A DNA stretch of 64,000 nucleotides. Source: Acanthosepion lycidas (taxonomy: Eukaryota > Mollusca > Cephalopoda > Sepiida > Sepiidae). The translations under genes were made by a program, and so were the position numbers. Below are positions 39,597 through 53,466 of the stretch, in pieces. The first letter of the stretch is position 1; every line of letters begins with the position of its first letter. Location: assembly GCA_963932145.1 (NCBI GenBank), contig OZ010577.1:15105889-15169888 (forward strand). The letters run 5' to 3'. The notes under the pieces were generated by a model. That model searched no databases, was not told the DNA's origin, and worked only from the letters and a program-made list of their open reading frames with translations.

Positions 39597-42500
39597 CTGA
39601 GCGTAGCATGCAAAGGATACTATTCTTATAACAGGGATTTCCTTGAAAAACTGTGTGGACGCAAAGTGGGTGATCGCTGAATGTTTCTCTCCTGCCGTGC
39701 GTTCTATTTACCTTTACATTCTTTCATTTAACTTTATGAACAGGCAAGAGCCTCTTCTAAAACCGGCTTACAATTATTTTTCATTTGAACTCATACAGTG
39801 AGCGTAGCATGCAAAGGTTACGACTCACGTAACAGGGATTTCCTTGAAAAACTGTGTGGTCGCAAAATGGGTGATCGCTGTATGTTTCTCTCCTGCCGTG
39901 CGTTCTATTTACCTTTACATTCTTTCATTTAACTTTATGAACAGGCAAGAGCCTCTTCTGAAACCGGCTTACAATTATTTTTCATTCGAACTCATACAGT
40001 GAGCGTAGCATGCAAAGGTTACGACTCACGTAACAGGGATTTCCTTGAAAAACTGTGTGGACGCAAAATGGGTGATCGCTGTATGTTTCTCTCCTGCCGT
40101 GCGTTCTATTTACCTTTACATTCTTTCATTTCACTTTATGAACAGGCAAGAGCCTCCTCTAAAACCGGCTTACAATTATTTTTCATTCGAACTCATACAC
40201 TGAGCGTAGCATGCAAAGGATACTATTCTTATAACAGGGATTTCCTTGAAAAACTGTGTGGACGCAAAGTGGGTGATCGCTGAATGTTTCTCTCCTGCCG
40301 TGCGTTCTATTTACCTTTACATTCTTTCATTTAACTTTATGAACAGGCAAGAGCCTCCTCTAAAACCGGCTTACAATTATTTTTCATTTGAACTCATACA
40401 GTGAGCGTAGCATGCAAAGGTTACGACTCACGTAACAGGGATTTCCTTGAAAAACTGTGTGGCCGCAAAATGGGTGATCGCTGTATGTTTCTCTCCTGCC
40501 GTGCGTTCTATTTACCTTTACATTCTTTCATTTCACTTTATGAACAGGCAAGGGTCTCCACTAAAACCGGCTTACAATTATTTTTCATTCGAACTCATAC
40601 AGTGAGCGTAGCATGCAAAGGTTACGACTCACGTAACAGGGATTTACTTGAAAAACTCTGTGGACGCAAAGTGGGTGATCGCTGTATGTTTCTCTCCTGC
40701 CGTGCGTTCTATTTACCTTTACATTCTTTCATTTCACTTTATGAACAGGCAAGAGCCTCCTCTAAAACCGGCTTACAATTATTTTTAATTCGAACTCATA
40801 CAGTGAGCGTAGCATGCAAAGGTTACGACTCACGTAACAGGGATTTCCTTGAAAAAATGTGTGGACGCAAAATGGGTGATCGCTGTATGTTTCTCTCCTG
40901 CCGTGCGTTCTATTTACCTTTACATTCTTTCATTTCACTTTATGAACAGGCAAGGGTCTCCACTAAAACCGGCTTACAATTATTTTTCATTCGAACTCAT
41001 ACAGTGAGCGTAGCATGCAAAGGTTACGACTCACGTAACAGGGATTTCCTTGAAAAAATGTGTGGACGCAAAGTGGGTGATCGCTGTATGTTTCTCTCCT
41101 GCCGTGCGTTCTATTTACCTTTACATTCTTTCATTTCACTTTATGAACAGGCAAGAGCCTCCTCTAAAACCGGCTTACAATTATTTTTCATTCGAACTCA
41201 TACACTGAGCGTAGCATGCAAAGGATACTATTCATATAACAGGGATTTCCTTGAAAAACTGTGTGGACGCAAAGTGTGTGATCGCTGTATGTTTCTCTCC
41301 TGCCGTGCGTTCTATTTACCTTTACATGCTTTCATTCAACTTTATGAACATGCAAGAACCTCCTCTAAAACCGGCTTACAATTATTTTTCATTCGAACTC
41401 ATACAGTGAGCGTAGCATGCAAATGTTACGACTCACGTAACAGGGATTTCCTTGAAAAACTGTGTGGACGCAAAATGTGTGATCGCTGTATGTTTCTCTC
41501 CTGCCGTGCGTTCTATTTACCTTTACATTCTTTCATTTAACTTTATGAACAGGCAAGAGCCTCCTCTGAAACCGGCTAACAATTATTTTTCATTCGAACA
41601 CATACAGTGAGCGTAGCATGCAAAGGTTACGACTCACGTAACAGGGATTTCCTTGAAAAACTGTGTGGACGCAAAATGGGTGATCGCTGTATGTTTTTCT
41701 CCTGCCGTGCGTTCTATTTACCTTTACATTCTTTCATTTCACTTTATGAACAGGCAAGAGCCTCCTCTAAAACCGGCTTGCAATTATTTTTAATTCGAAC
41801 TCATACACTGAGCGTAGTATGCAAAGGATACTATTCATATAACAGGGATTTCCTTGAAAAACTGTGTGTTCGCAAAGTGGGTGATCGCTGTATGTTTCTC
41901 TCCTGCCGTGCGTTCTATTTACCTTTACATTCTTTCATTTCACTTTATGAACAGGCAAGAGCCTCCTCTAAAACCGGCTTACAATTATTTTTCATTCGAA
42001 CTCATACACTAAGCGTAGCATGCAAAGGATACTATTCATATAACAGGGATTTCCTTGAAAAACTGTGTGGACGCAAAATGGGTGATCGCTGTATGTTTCT
42101 CTCCTACCGTGCGTTCTATTTACCTTTACATTCTTTCATTTCACTTTATGAACAGGCAAGGGCCTCCTCTAAAACCGGCTTACAATTATTTTTCATTCAA
42201 ACTCATACAGTGAGCGTAGCATGCAAAGGTTACGACTCACGTAACAGGGATTTCCTTGAAAAACTGTGTGGACGCAAAGTGGGTGATCGCTGTATGTTTC
42301 TCTCCTGCCGTGCGTTCTATTTACCTTTACATTCTTTCATTTCACTTTATGAACAGGCAAGAGCCTCCTCTAAAACCGGCTTACAATTATTTTTCATTCG
42401 AACTCATACACTGAGCGTAGCATGCAAAGGATACTATTCTTATAACAGGGATTTCCTTGAAAAACTGTGTGAACGCAAAGTGGGTGATCGCTGAATGTTT

Positions 42501-45224
42501 CTCTCCTGCCGTGCGTTCTATTTACCTTTACATTCTTTCATTTAACTTTATGAACAGGCAAGAGCCTCTTCTAAAACCGGCTTACAATTATTTTTCATTT
42601 GAACTCATACAGTGAGCGTAGCATGCAAAGGTTACGACTCACGTAACAGGGATTTCCTTGAAAAACTGTGTGGTCGCAAAATGGGTGATCGCTGTATGTT
42701 TCTCTCCTGCCGTGCGTTCTATTTACCTTTACATTCTTTCATTTAACTTTATGAACAGGCAAGAGCCTCTTCTGAAACCGGCTTACAATTATTTTTCATT
42801 CGAACTCATACAGTGAGCGTAGCATGCAAAGGTTACGACTCACGTAACAGGGATTTCCTTGAAAAACTGTGTGGACGCAAAATGGGTGATCGCTGTATGT
42901 TTCTCTCCTGCCGTGCGTTCTATTTACCTTTACATTCTTTCATTTCACTTTATGAACAGGCAAGAGCCTCCTCTAAAACCGGCTTACAATTATTTTTCAT
43001 TCGAACTCATACACTGAGCGTAGCATGCAAAGGATACTATTCTTATAACAGGGATTTCCTTGAAAAACTGTGTGGACGCAAAGTGGGTGATCGCTGAATG
43101 TTTCTCTCCTGCCGTGCGTTCTATTTACCTTTACATTCTTTCATTTAACTTTATGAACAGGCAAGAGCCTCCTCTAAAACCGGCTTACAATTATTTTTCA
43201 TTTGAACTCATACAGTGAGCGTAGCATGCAAAGGTTACGACTCACGTAACAGGGATTTCCTTGAAAAACTGTGTGGCCGCAAAATGGGTGATCGCTGTAT
43301 GTTTCTCTCCTGCCGTGCGTTCTATTTACCTTTACATTCTTTCATTTCACTTTATGAACAGGCAAGGGTCTCCACTAAAACCGGCTTACAATTATTTTTC
43401 ATTCGAACTCATACAGTGAGCGTAGCATGCAAAGGTTACGACTCACGTAACAGGGATTTACTTGAAAAACTCTGTGGACGCAAAGTGGGTGATCGCTGTA
43501 TGTTTCTCTCCTGCCGTGCGTTCTATTTACCTTTACATTCTTTCATTTCACTTTATGAACAGGCAAGAGCCTCCTCTAAAACCGGCTTACAATTATTTTT
43601 AATTCGAACTCATACAGTGAGCGTAGCATGCAAAGGTTACGACTCACGTAACAGGGATTTCCTTGAAAAAATGTGTGGACGCAAAATGGGTGATCGCTGT
43701 ATGTTTCTCTCCTGCCGTGCGTTCTATTTACCTTTACATTCTTTCATTTCACTTTATGAACAGGCAAGGGTCTCCACTAAAACCGGCTTACAATTATTTT
43801 TCATTCGAACTCATACAGTGAGCGTAGCATGCAAAGGTTACGACTCACGTAACAGGGATTTCCTTGAAAAAATGTGTGGACGCAAAGTGGGTGATCGCTG
43901 TATGTTTCTCTCCTGCCGTGCGTTCTATTTACCTTTACATTCTTTCATTTCACTTTATGAACAGGCAAGAGCCTCCTCTAAAACCGGCTTACAATTATTT
44001 TTCATTCGAACTCATACACTGAGCGTAGCATGCAAAGGATACTATTCATATAACAGGGATTTCCTTGAAAAACTGTGTGGACGCAAAGTGTGTGATCGCT
44101 GTATGTTTCTCTCCTGCCGTGCGTTCTATTTACCTTTACATGCTTTCATTTAACTTTATGAACATGCAAGAACCTCCTCTAAAACCGGCTTACAATTATT
44201 TTTCATTCGAACTCATACAGTGAGCGTAGCATGCAAATGTTACGACTCACGTAACAGGGATTTCCTTGAAAAACTGTGTGGACGCAAAATGTGTGATCGC
44301 TGTATGTTTCTCTCCTGCCGTGCGTTCTATTTACCTTTACATTCTTTCATTTAACTTTATGAACAGGCAAGAGCCTCCTCTGAAACCGGCTAACAATTAT
44401 TTTTCATTCGAACACATACAGTGAGCGTAGCATGCAAAGGTTACGACTCACGTAACAGGGATTTCCTTGAAAAACTGTGTGGACGCAAAATGGGTGATCG
44501 CTGTATGTTTTTCTCCTGCCGTGCGTTCTATTTACCTTTACATTCTTTCATTTCACTTTATGAACAGGCAAGAGCCTCCTCTAAAACCGGCTTGCAATTA
44601 TTTTTAATTCGAACTCATACACTGAGCGTAGCATGCAAAGGATACTATTCATATAACAGGGATTTCCTTGAAAAACTGTGTGTTCGCAAAGTGGGTGATC
44701 GCTGTATGTTTCTCTCCTGCCGTGCGTTCTATTTACCTTTACATTCTTTCATTTCACTTTATGAACAGGCAAGAGCCTCCTCTAAAACCGGCTTACAATT
44801 ATTTTTCATTCGAACTCATACACTAAGCGTAGCATGCAAAGGATACTATTCATATAACAGGGATTTCCTTGAAAAACTGTGTGGACGCAAAATGGGTGAT
44901 CGCTGTATGTTTCTCTCCTACCGTGCGTTCTATTTACCTTTACATTCTTTCATTTCACTTTATGAACAGGCAAGGGCCTCCTCTAAAACCGGCTTACAAT
45001 TATTTTTCATTCAAACTCATACAGTGAGCGTAGCATGCAAAGGTTACGACTCACGTAACAGGGATTTCCTTGAAAAACTGTGTGGACGCAAAGTGGGTGA
45101 TCGCTGTATGTTTCTCTCCTGCCGTGCGTTCTATTTACCTTTACATTCTTTCATTTCACTTTATGAACAGGCAAGAGCCTCCTCTAAAACCGGCTTACAA
45201 TTATTTTTCATTCGAACTCATACA
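39597..45224. repeat. Fourteen-unit tandem duplication (2 x 2,814 bp), near identical
   Basis: Copies are about 39597-42410 and 42411-45224. All distinctive variants repeat at 2,814 bp: TGTGTGGTCGC, GCCTCTTCTGAAACC, GTGGCCGCAAAATG, GAAAAACTCTGTGG, TTTTTAATTCG, CATGCTTTCATT, CGAACACATACAG and GTGTGTTCGCAAAG. I found three differences by eye: GTGTGAACGC at 42475 against GTGTGGACGC, TTCATTCAAC near 41337 against TTCATTTAAC, and GTAGTATGC near 41819 against GTAGCATGC. Identity is therefore about 99.9%, making this the youngest event seen in the window, unless it is an assembly artefact. Confidence 0.9.
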
Positions 45225-45626
45225 GTGAGCGTAGCATGCAAAGGTTACGACTCACGTAACAGGGATTTCCTTGAAAAACTGTGTGGACGCAAAATGGGTG
45301 ATCGCTGTATGTTTCTCTCCTACCGTGCGTTCTATTTACCTTTACATTCTTTCATTTCACTTTATGAACAGGCAAGAGCCTCCTCTAAAACCGGCTTACA
45401 ATTATTTTTCATTCGAACTCATACAGTGAGCGTAGCATGCAAAGGTTACGATTCATATAACAGGGATTTCCTTGAAAAACTGTGTGGACGCAAAGTGGGT
45501 GATCGCTGTATGTTTCTCTCCTGCCGTGCGTTCTATTTACATTTACATTCTTTCATTTCACTTTATGAACAGGCAAGAGCCTCCTCTAAAACCGGCTTAC
45601 AATTATTTTTCATTCGAACTCATACA

Positions 45627-47636
45627 GTGAGCGTAGCATGCAAAGGTTACGACTCACGTAATAGATATTTCCTTGAAAAACTGTGTGGACGCAAAGTGGG
45701 TGATCGCTGTATGTTTCTCTCCTGCCGTGCGTTCTATTTACCTTTACATTCTTTCATTTCACTTTATGAACAGGCAAGAGCCTCCTCTCAAACCGGCTTA
45801 CTATTATTTTTCATTCGAACTCATACAGTGAGCGTAGCATGCGAAGGATACTATTCATATAACAGGGATTTCCTTGAAAAACTGTGTGGACGCAAAATGG
45901 GTGATCGCTGTATGATTCTCTCCTGCCGTTCGTTCTATTTACCTTTACATTCTTTCATTTCACTTTATGAACAGGCAAGTGCCTTATCTAAAACCGGCTT
46001 ACAATTATTTTTCATTCGAACTCATACAGTGAGCGTAGCATGCAAAGAATACTATTCATATAACAGGGATTTCCTTGAAAAACTGTGTGGAAGCAAAATG
46101 GGTGATCGCTGTATGTTTCTCTCCTGCCGTGCGTTCTATTTACCTTTACATTCTTTCATTTAACTTCATGAACAGGCAAGAGCCTCCTCTAAAAACTGCT
46201 TACAATTATTTTTCATTCGAACTCATACAGTGAGCGTAGCATGCAAAGGTTACGACTCACGTAACAGGGATTTCCTTGAAAAACTGTGTGGACGCAAAAT
46301 GGGTGATCGCTGTATGTTTCTCTCCTGCCGTGCGTTCTATTTACCTTTACATTCTTTCATTTCACTTTATGAACAGGCAAGGGTCTCCTCTAAAACCGGC
46401 TTACAATTATTTTTCATTCGAACTCATACAGTGAGCGTAGCATGCAAAGGATACTATTCATATAACAGGGATTTCCTTGTAAAACTGTGTGGACGCAAAG
46501 TGGGTGATCGCTGTATGTTTCTCTCCTGCCGTGCGTTCTATTTACCTTTACATTCTTTCATTTAACTTTATGAACAGGCAAGGGCCTCCTCTAAAACCAG
46601 CTTACAATTATTTTTCATTCGAACTCATACAGCGAGCGTAGCATGCAAAGGTTACGACTCACGTAACAGGGATTTCCTTGAAAAACTGTGTGGACGCAAA
46701 GTGGGTGATCGCTGTATGTTTCTCTCCTGCCGTGCGTTCTATTTACCTTTACATTCTTTCATTTCACTTTATGAACAGGCAAGAGCCTCCTCTCAAACCG
46801 GCTTACTATTATTTTTCATTCGAGCTCATACAGTGAGCGTAGCATGCGAAGGATACTATTCATATAACAGGGATTTCCTTGAAAAACTGTGTGGACGCAA
46901 AATGGGTGATCGCTGTATGTTTCTCTCCTGCCGTTCGTTCTATTTACCTTTACATTCTTTCATTTCACTTTATGAACAGGCAAGTGCCTTATCTAAAACC
47001 GGCTTACAATTATTTTTCATTCGAACTCATACAGTGAGCGTAGCATGCAAAGAATACTATTCATATAACAGGGATTTCCTTGAAAAACTGTGTGGAAGCA
47101 AAATGGGTGATCGCTGTATGTTTCTCTCCTGCCGTGCGTTCTATTTACCTTTACATTCTTTCATTTAACTTCATGAACAGGCAAGAGCCTCCTCTAAAAA
47201 CTGCTTACAATTATTTTTCATTCGAACTCATACAGTGAGCGTAGCATGCAAAGGTTACGACTCACGTAACAGGGATTTCCTTGAAAAACTGTGTGGACGC
47301 AAAATGGGTGATCGCTGTATGTTTCTCTCCTGCCGTGCGTTCTATTTACCTTTACATTCTTTCATTTCACTTTATGAACAGGCAAGGGTCTCCTCTAAAA
47401 CCGGCTTACAATTATTTTTCATTCGAACTCATACAGTGAGCGTAGCATGCAAAGGATACTATTCATATAACAGGGATTTCCTTGTAAAACTGTGTGGACG
47501 CAAAGTGGGTGATCGCTGTATGTTTCTCTCCTGCCCTGCGTTCTATTTACCTTTACATTCTTTCATTTAACTTTATGAACAGGCAAGGGCCTCCTCTAAA
47601 ACCGGCTTACAATTATTTTTCATTCGAACTCATACA
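45627..47636. repeat. Five-unit higher-order repeat, two copies (1,005 bp each)
   Basis: Copies are about 45627-46631 and 46632-47636. Shared tags at 1,005 bp: CCTCTCAAACCGGCTTAC, AGTGCCTTATCTAAAACC, GCAAAGAATACTATTC, TAACTTCATGAAC and TTCCTTGTAAAACTG. Each copy is followed by a unit starting GCGAGCGTAGC (46632, 47637). Differences seen include GTATGATTCTC near 45911, CGAGCTCATAC near 46822, CCAGCTT against CCGGCTT (46611/47616) and CTGCCCTGCG near 47533. Confidence 0.88.
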
Positions 47637-49244
47637 GCGAGCGTAGCATGCAAAGGTTACGACTCACGTAACAGGGATTTCCTTGAAAAACTGTGTGGAC
47701 GCAAAATGGGTGATCGCTGTATGTTTCTCTCCTATCGTGCGTTCTATTTACCTTTACATTCTTTCATTTCACTTTATGAACAGGCAAGGGCCTCCTCTAA
47801 AACCGGCTTACAATTATTTTTCATTCGAACTCATACAGTGAGCGTAGCATGCAAAGGTTACGACTCACGTAACAGGGATTTCCTTGAAAAACTGTGTGGA
47901 CGCAAAATGGGTGATCGCTGTAAGTTTCTCTCCTGCCGTGCGTTCTATTTACCTTTACATTCTTTCATTTCACTTTATGAACAGGCAAGAGCCTCCTCTA
48001 AAACCGGCTTACAATTATTTTTCATTCGAACTCATACAGTGAGCGTAGCATGCAAAGGTTACGACTCACGTAACAGGGATTTCATTGAAAACCTGTGTGG
48101 ACGCAAAATGGGTGATCGCTGTATGTTTCTCTCCTGCCGTGCGTTCTATTTACCTTTACATTCTTTCATTTCACTTTATGAACTGGCAAGAGCCTCCTCT
48201 AAAACCGGCTTACAATTATTTTTCATTCGAACTCATACAGTGAGCGTAGCATGCAAAGGATACTATTCATATAACAGGGATTTCCTTGAAAAACTGTGTG
48301 GACGCAAAATGAGTGATCGCTGTATGTTTCTCTTTTGCCGTGCGTTCTATTTACCTTTACATTCTTTCATTTAACTTTATGAACAGGCAAGAGCCTCCCC
48401 TAAAACCTGCTTACAATTATTTTTCATTCGAACTCATACAGTGAGCGTAGATTGCAAAGGTTACGACTCACGTGACAGGGATTTCCTTGAAAAACTGTGT
48501 GGACGCAAAATGGGTGATCGCTGTATGTTTCTCTCCTGCCGTGCGTTCTATTTACCTTTACATTCTTTCATTTCACTTTATGAACAGGCTAGGGTCTCCT
48601 CTAAAACCGGCTTAAAATTATTTTTCATTCGAACTCATACAGTGAGCGTAGCATGCAAAGGATAATATTCATATAACAGGGATTTCCTTGAAAAACTGAG
48701 TGGACGCAAAGTGGGTGATCGCGGTATGTTTCTCTCCTGCCGTGCGTTCTATTTACCTTTACATTCTTTCATTTCACTTTATGAACAGGCAAGAGCCTCC
48801 TCTAAAACCGGCTTACAATTATTTTTCATTCGAACTCATACAGTGAGCGTAGCATGCGAAGGATACTATTCATATAACAGGGATTTCCTTGAAAAACTGT
48901 GTGGACGCAAAATGGATGATCGCTGTATGTTTCTCTCCTGCCGTTCGTTCTATTTACCTTTACATTCTTTCATTTCACTTTATGAACAGGCAAGAGCCTC
49001 ATCTAAAACCGGCTTACAATTATTTTTCATTCGAACTCATACAGTGAGCGAAGCATGCAAAGAATACTATTCATATAACAGGGATTTCCTTGAAAAACTG
49101 TGTGGAAGCAAAATGGGTGATCGCTGTATGTTTCTCTCCTGCCGTGCGTTCTATTTACCTTTACATTCTTTCATTTAACTTCATGAACAGGCAAGAGCCT
49201 CCTCTAAAAGCTGCTTACAATTATTTTTCATTCGAACTCATGCA

Positions 49245-50852
49245 GTGAGCGTAGCATGCAAAGGTTACGACTCACGTAACAGGGATTTCCTTGAAAAACT
49301 GTGTGGACGCAAAATGGGTGATCGCTGTATGTTTCTCTCCTGCCGTGCGTTCTATTTACCTTTACATTCTTTCATTTCACTTTATGAACAGGCAAGGGTC
49401 TCCTCTAAAACCGGCTTACAATTATTTTTCATTCGAACTCATACAGTGAGCGTACCATGCAAAGGATAATATTCATATAACAGGGATTTCCTTGTAAAAC
49501 TGTGTGGACGCAAAGTGGGTGATCGCTGTATGTTTCTCTCCTGCCGTGCGTTCTATTTACCTTTACATTCTTTCATTTAACTTTATGAACAGGCAAGGGC
49601 CTCCTCTAAAACCGGCTTACAATTATTTTTCATTCGAACTCATACAGTGAGCGTAGCATGCAAAGGTTACGACTCACGTAACAGGGATTTCCTTGAAAAA
49701 CTGTGTGGACGCAAAATGGGTGATCGCTGTATGTTTCTCTCATAACGTGCGTTATATTTACCTTTACATTCTTTCATTTCACTTTATGAACAGGCAAGGG
49801 CCTCCTCTGAAACCGGCTTAAAATTATTTTTCATTCGAACTCATACAGTGAGCGTAGCATGCAAAGGTTACGACTCACGTAACAGGGATTTCCTTGAAAA
49901 ACTGTGTGGACGCAAAATGGGTGATCGCTGTAAGTTTCTCTCCTGCCGTGCGTTCTATTTACCTTTACATTCTTTCATTTCACTTTATGAACATGCAAGA
50001 GCCTCCTCTAAAACCGGCTTACAATTATTTTTCATTCGAACCCATACAGTGAGCGTAGCATGCAAAGGTTACGACTCACGTAACAGGGATTTCCTTGAAA
50101 AACTGTGTGGACGCAAAATGGGTGATCGCTGTATGTTTCTCTCCTGCCGTGCGTTCTATTTACCTTTACATTCTTTCATTTCACTTTATGAACAGGCAAG
50201 GGTCTCCTCTAAAACCGGCTTACAATTATTTTTCATTCGAACTCATACAGTGAGCGTACCATGCAAAGGATAATATTCATATAACAGGGATTTCCTTGTA
50301 AAACTGTGTGGACGCAAAGTGGGTGATCGCTGTATGTTTCTCTCCTGCCGTGCGTTCTATTTACCTTTACATTCTTTCATTTAACTTTATGAACAGGCAA
50401 GGGCCTCCTCTAAAACCGGCTTACAATTATTTTTCATTCGAACTCATACAGTGAGCGTAGCATGCAAAGGTTACGACTCACGTAACAGGGATTTCCTTGA
50501 AAAACTGTGTGGACGCAAAATGGGTGATCGCTGTATGTTTCTCTCCTAACGTGCGTTATATTTACCTTTACATTCTTTCATTTCACTTTATGAACAGGCA
50601 AGGGCCTCCTCTGAAACCGGCTTACAATTATTTTTCATTCGAACTCATACAGTGAGCGTAGCATGCAAAGGATACTATTCATATAACAGGGATTTCCTTG
50701 AAAAACTGTGTGGACGCAAAATGGGTGATCGCTGTAAGTTTCTCTCCTACCGTGCGTTCTATTTACCTTTACATTCTTTCATTTCACTTTATGAACAGGC
50801 AAGAGCCTCCTCTAAAACCGGCTTACAATTATTTTTCATTCGAACTCATACA
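49245..50852. repeat. Four-unit higher-order repeat, two copies (804 bp each)
   Basis: Copies are about 49245-50048 and 50049-50852. The tag GTACCATGCAAAGGATAA falls near 49453 and 50257. It is followed by TTCCTTGTAAAACTG, then a unit with the unusual AACGTGCGTTATATTT, then a unit with GTAAGTTTCTC. The fourth unit has an A box in the left copy and a B box in the right one, so the box state can change inside an otherwise conserved block. Confidence 0.82.
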
Positions 50853-51053
50853 GTGAGCGTAGCATGCAAAGGTTACGACTCACGTAACAGGGATTTCCTT
50901 GAAAAACTGTGTGGACGCAAAATGGGTGATCGCTGTATGTTTCTCTCCTGCCGTGCGTTCTATTTACCTTTACATTCTTTCATTTCACTTTATGAACAGG
51001 CAAGAGCCTCCTCTAAAACCGGCTTACAATTATTTTTCATTCGAACTCATACA

Positions 51054-52661
51054 GTGAGCGTAGCATGCAAAGGATACTATTCATATAACAGGGATTTCCT
51101 TGAAAAATTGTGTGGACGCAAAATGGGTGATCGCTGTATGTTTCTCTCCTGCCGTGCGTTCTATTTACATTTACTTTCTTTCATTTAACTTTATGAACAG
51201 GCAAGAGCCTCCTCTAAAACCGGCTTACAATTATTTTTCATTCGAACTCATACAGTGAGCGTAGCATGCAAAGGATACTATTCATATAACAGGGATTTCC
51301 TTGAAAAATTGTGTGGACGCAAAATGGGTGATCGCTTTATGTTTCTCTCCTGCCGTGCGTTCTATTTACATTTACATTCTTTCATTTCACTTTATGAACA
51401 GGCAAGAGCCTCCTCTAAAACCGGCTTACAATTATTTTTCATTCGAACTCATACAGTGAGCGTAGCATGCAAAGGTTACGACTCACGTAACAGGGATTTC
51501 CTTGAAAAACTGTGTGGAGTCAAAATGGGTGATCGCTGTATGTTTCTCTCCTGCCGTGCGTTCTATTTACCTTTACATTCTTTCATTTCACTTTATGAAC
51601 AGGCAAGAGCCTCCTCTAAAACCGGCTTACAATTATTTTTCATTCGAACTCATACAGTGAGCGTAGCATGCAAAGGATACTATTCATATAACAGGGATTT
51701 CCTTGAAAAACTGTGTGGACGCAAAATGGGTGATCGCTGTATGTTTCTCTCCTGCCGTGCGTTCTATTTACCTTTACATTCTTTCATTTCACTTTATGAA
51801 CAGGCAAGAGCCTCCTCTAAAACTGGCTTACAATTATTTTTCATTCGAACTCATACAGTGAGCGTAGCATGCAAAGGATACTATTCATATAACAGGGATT
51901 TCCTTGAAAAATTGTGTGGACGCAAAATGGGTGATCGCTGTATGTTTCTCTCCTGCCGTGCGTTCTATTTACATTTACTTTCTTTCATTTAACTTTATGA
52001 ACAGGCAAGAGCCTCCTCTAAAACCGGCTTACAATTATTTTTCATTCGAACTCATACAGTGAGCGTAGCATGCAAAGGATACTATTCATATAACAGGGAT
52101 TTCCTTGAAAAATTGTGTGGACGCAAAATGGGTGATCGCTTTATGTTTCTCTCCTGCCGTGCGTTCTATTTACATTTACATTCTTTCATTTCACTTTATG
52201 AACAGGCAAGAGCCTCCTCTAAAACCGGCTTACAATTATTTTTCATTCGAACTCATACAGTGAGCGTAGCATGCAAAGGTTACGACTCACGTAACAGGGA
52301 TTTCCTTGAAAAACTGTGTGGAGTCAAAATGGGTGATCGCTGTATGTTTCTCTCCTGCCGTGCGTTCTATTTACCTTTACATTCTTTCATTTCACTTTAT
52401 GAACAGGCAAGAGCCTCCTCTAAAACCGGCTTTCAATTATTTTTCATTCGAACTCATACAGTGAGCGTAGCATGCAAAGGTTACGACTCACGTAACAGGG
52501 ACTTCCTTGAAAAACTTTGTGGACGCAAAATGGGTGATCGCTGTATGTTTCTCTCCTGCCGTGCGTTCTATTTACCTTTACATTCTTTCATTTCACTTTA
52601 TGAACAGGCAAGAGCCTCCTCTAAAACCGGCTTACAATTATTTTTCATTCGAACTCATACA
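51054..52661. repeat. Four-unit repeat, two copies (804 bp each), last unit divergent
   Basis: Units at 51054, 51255 and 51456 match those at 51858, 52059 and 52260. Tags are GAAAAATTGTGTGG, TTACATTTACTTTC, GATCGCTTTATG and GTGTGGAGTCAAAATG. The fourth units (51657, B box; 52461, A box with GGGACTTCC) differ, so the true repeat may be three units plus a spacer unit. Confidence 0.8.
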
Positions 52662-52680
52662 GTGAGCGTAGCATGCAAAG

Positions 52681-52706
52681 GTTACGATTCATATAACAGG
52701 CAATTT
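52681..52706. other. Hybrid A/B box with one-base insertion, first of four copies
   Basis: The box reads GTTACGATTCATATAAC: its left part is A type and its right part B type. It is followed by AGGCAATTTCC instead of AGGGATTTCC, one base longer. The same compound allele starts at 58109, 59517 and 63738 (the last with ATAAAAGG). A hybrid box without the insertion is at 45445-45461 and may be the precursor. All are in zone 5. Confidence 0.8.
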
Positions 52707-53466
52707 CCTTGAAAAACTGTGTGGACGCAAAATGGGTGATCGCTGTATGTTTCTCTCCTGCCGTGCGTTCTATTTACATTTACATTCTTTCATTTCACTT
52801 TATGAACAGGCAAGAGCCTCCTCTAAAACCGGCTTACAATTATTTTTCATTCGAACTCATACAGTGAGCGTAGCATGCAAAGGTTACGACTCACGTAACA
52901 GGGATTTCCTTGAAAACCTGTGTGGACGCAAAATGGGTGATCGCTGTACGTTTCTCTCCTACCGTGCGTTCTATTTACCTTTACATTCTTTCATTTCACT
53001 TTATGAACAGGCAAGGGCCTCCTCTGAAACCGGCTTACAATTATTATTCGTTCGAACTCATACAGTGAGCGTAGCATGCAAAGGATACTATTCATATACC
53101 AGGGATTTCCTTGAAAAACTGTGTGGACGCAAAATGGGTGATCGCTGTAAGTTTCTCTCCTGCCGTGCGTTCTATTTACCTTTACATTCTTTCATTTCAC
53201 TTTATGAACAGGCAAGAGCCTCCTCTAAAACCGGCTTACAATTATTTTTCATTCGAACTCATACAGTGAGCGTAGCATGCAAAGGTTACGACTCACGTAA
53301 CAGATATTTCCTTGAAAAACTGTGTGGACGCAAAGTGGGTGATCGCTGTATGTTTCTCTCCTGCCGTGCGTTCTATTTACCTTTACATTCTTTCATTTCA
53401 CTTTATGAACAGGCAAGAGCCTCCTCTAAAACCGGCTTACAATTATTTTTCATTCGAACTCATACA

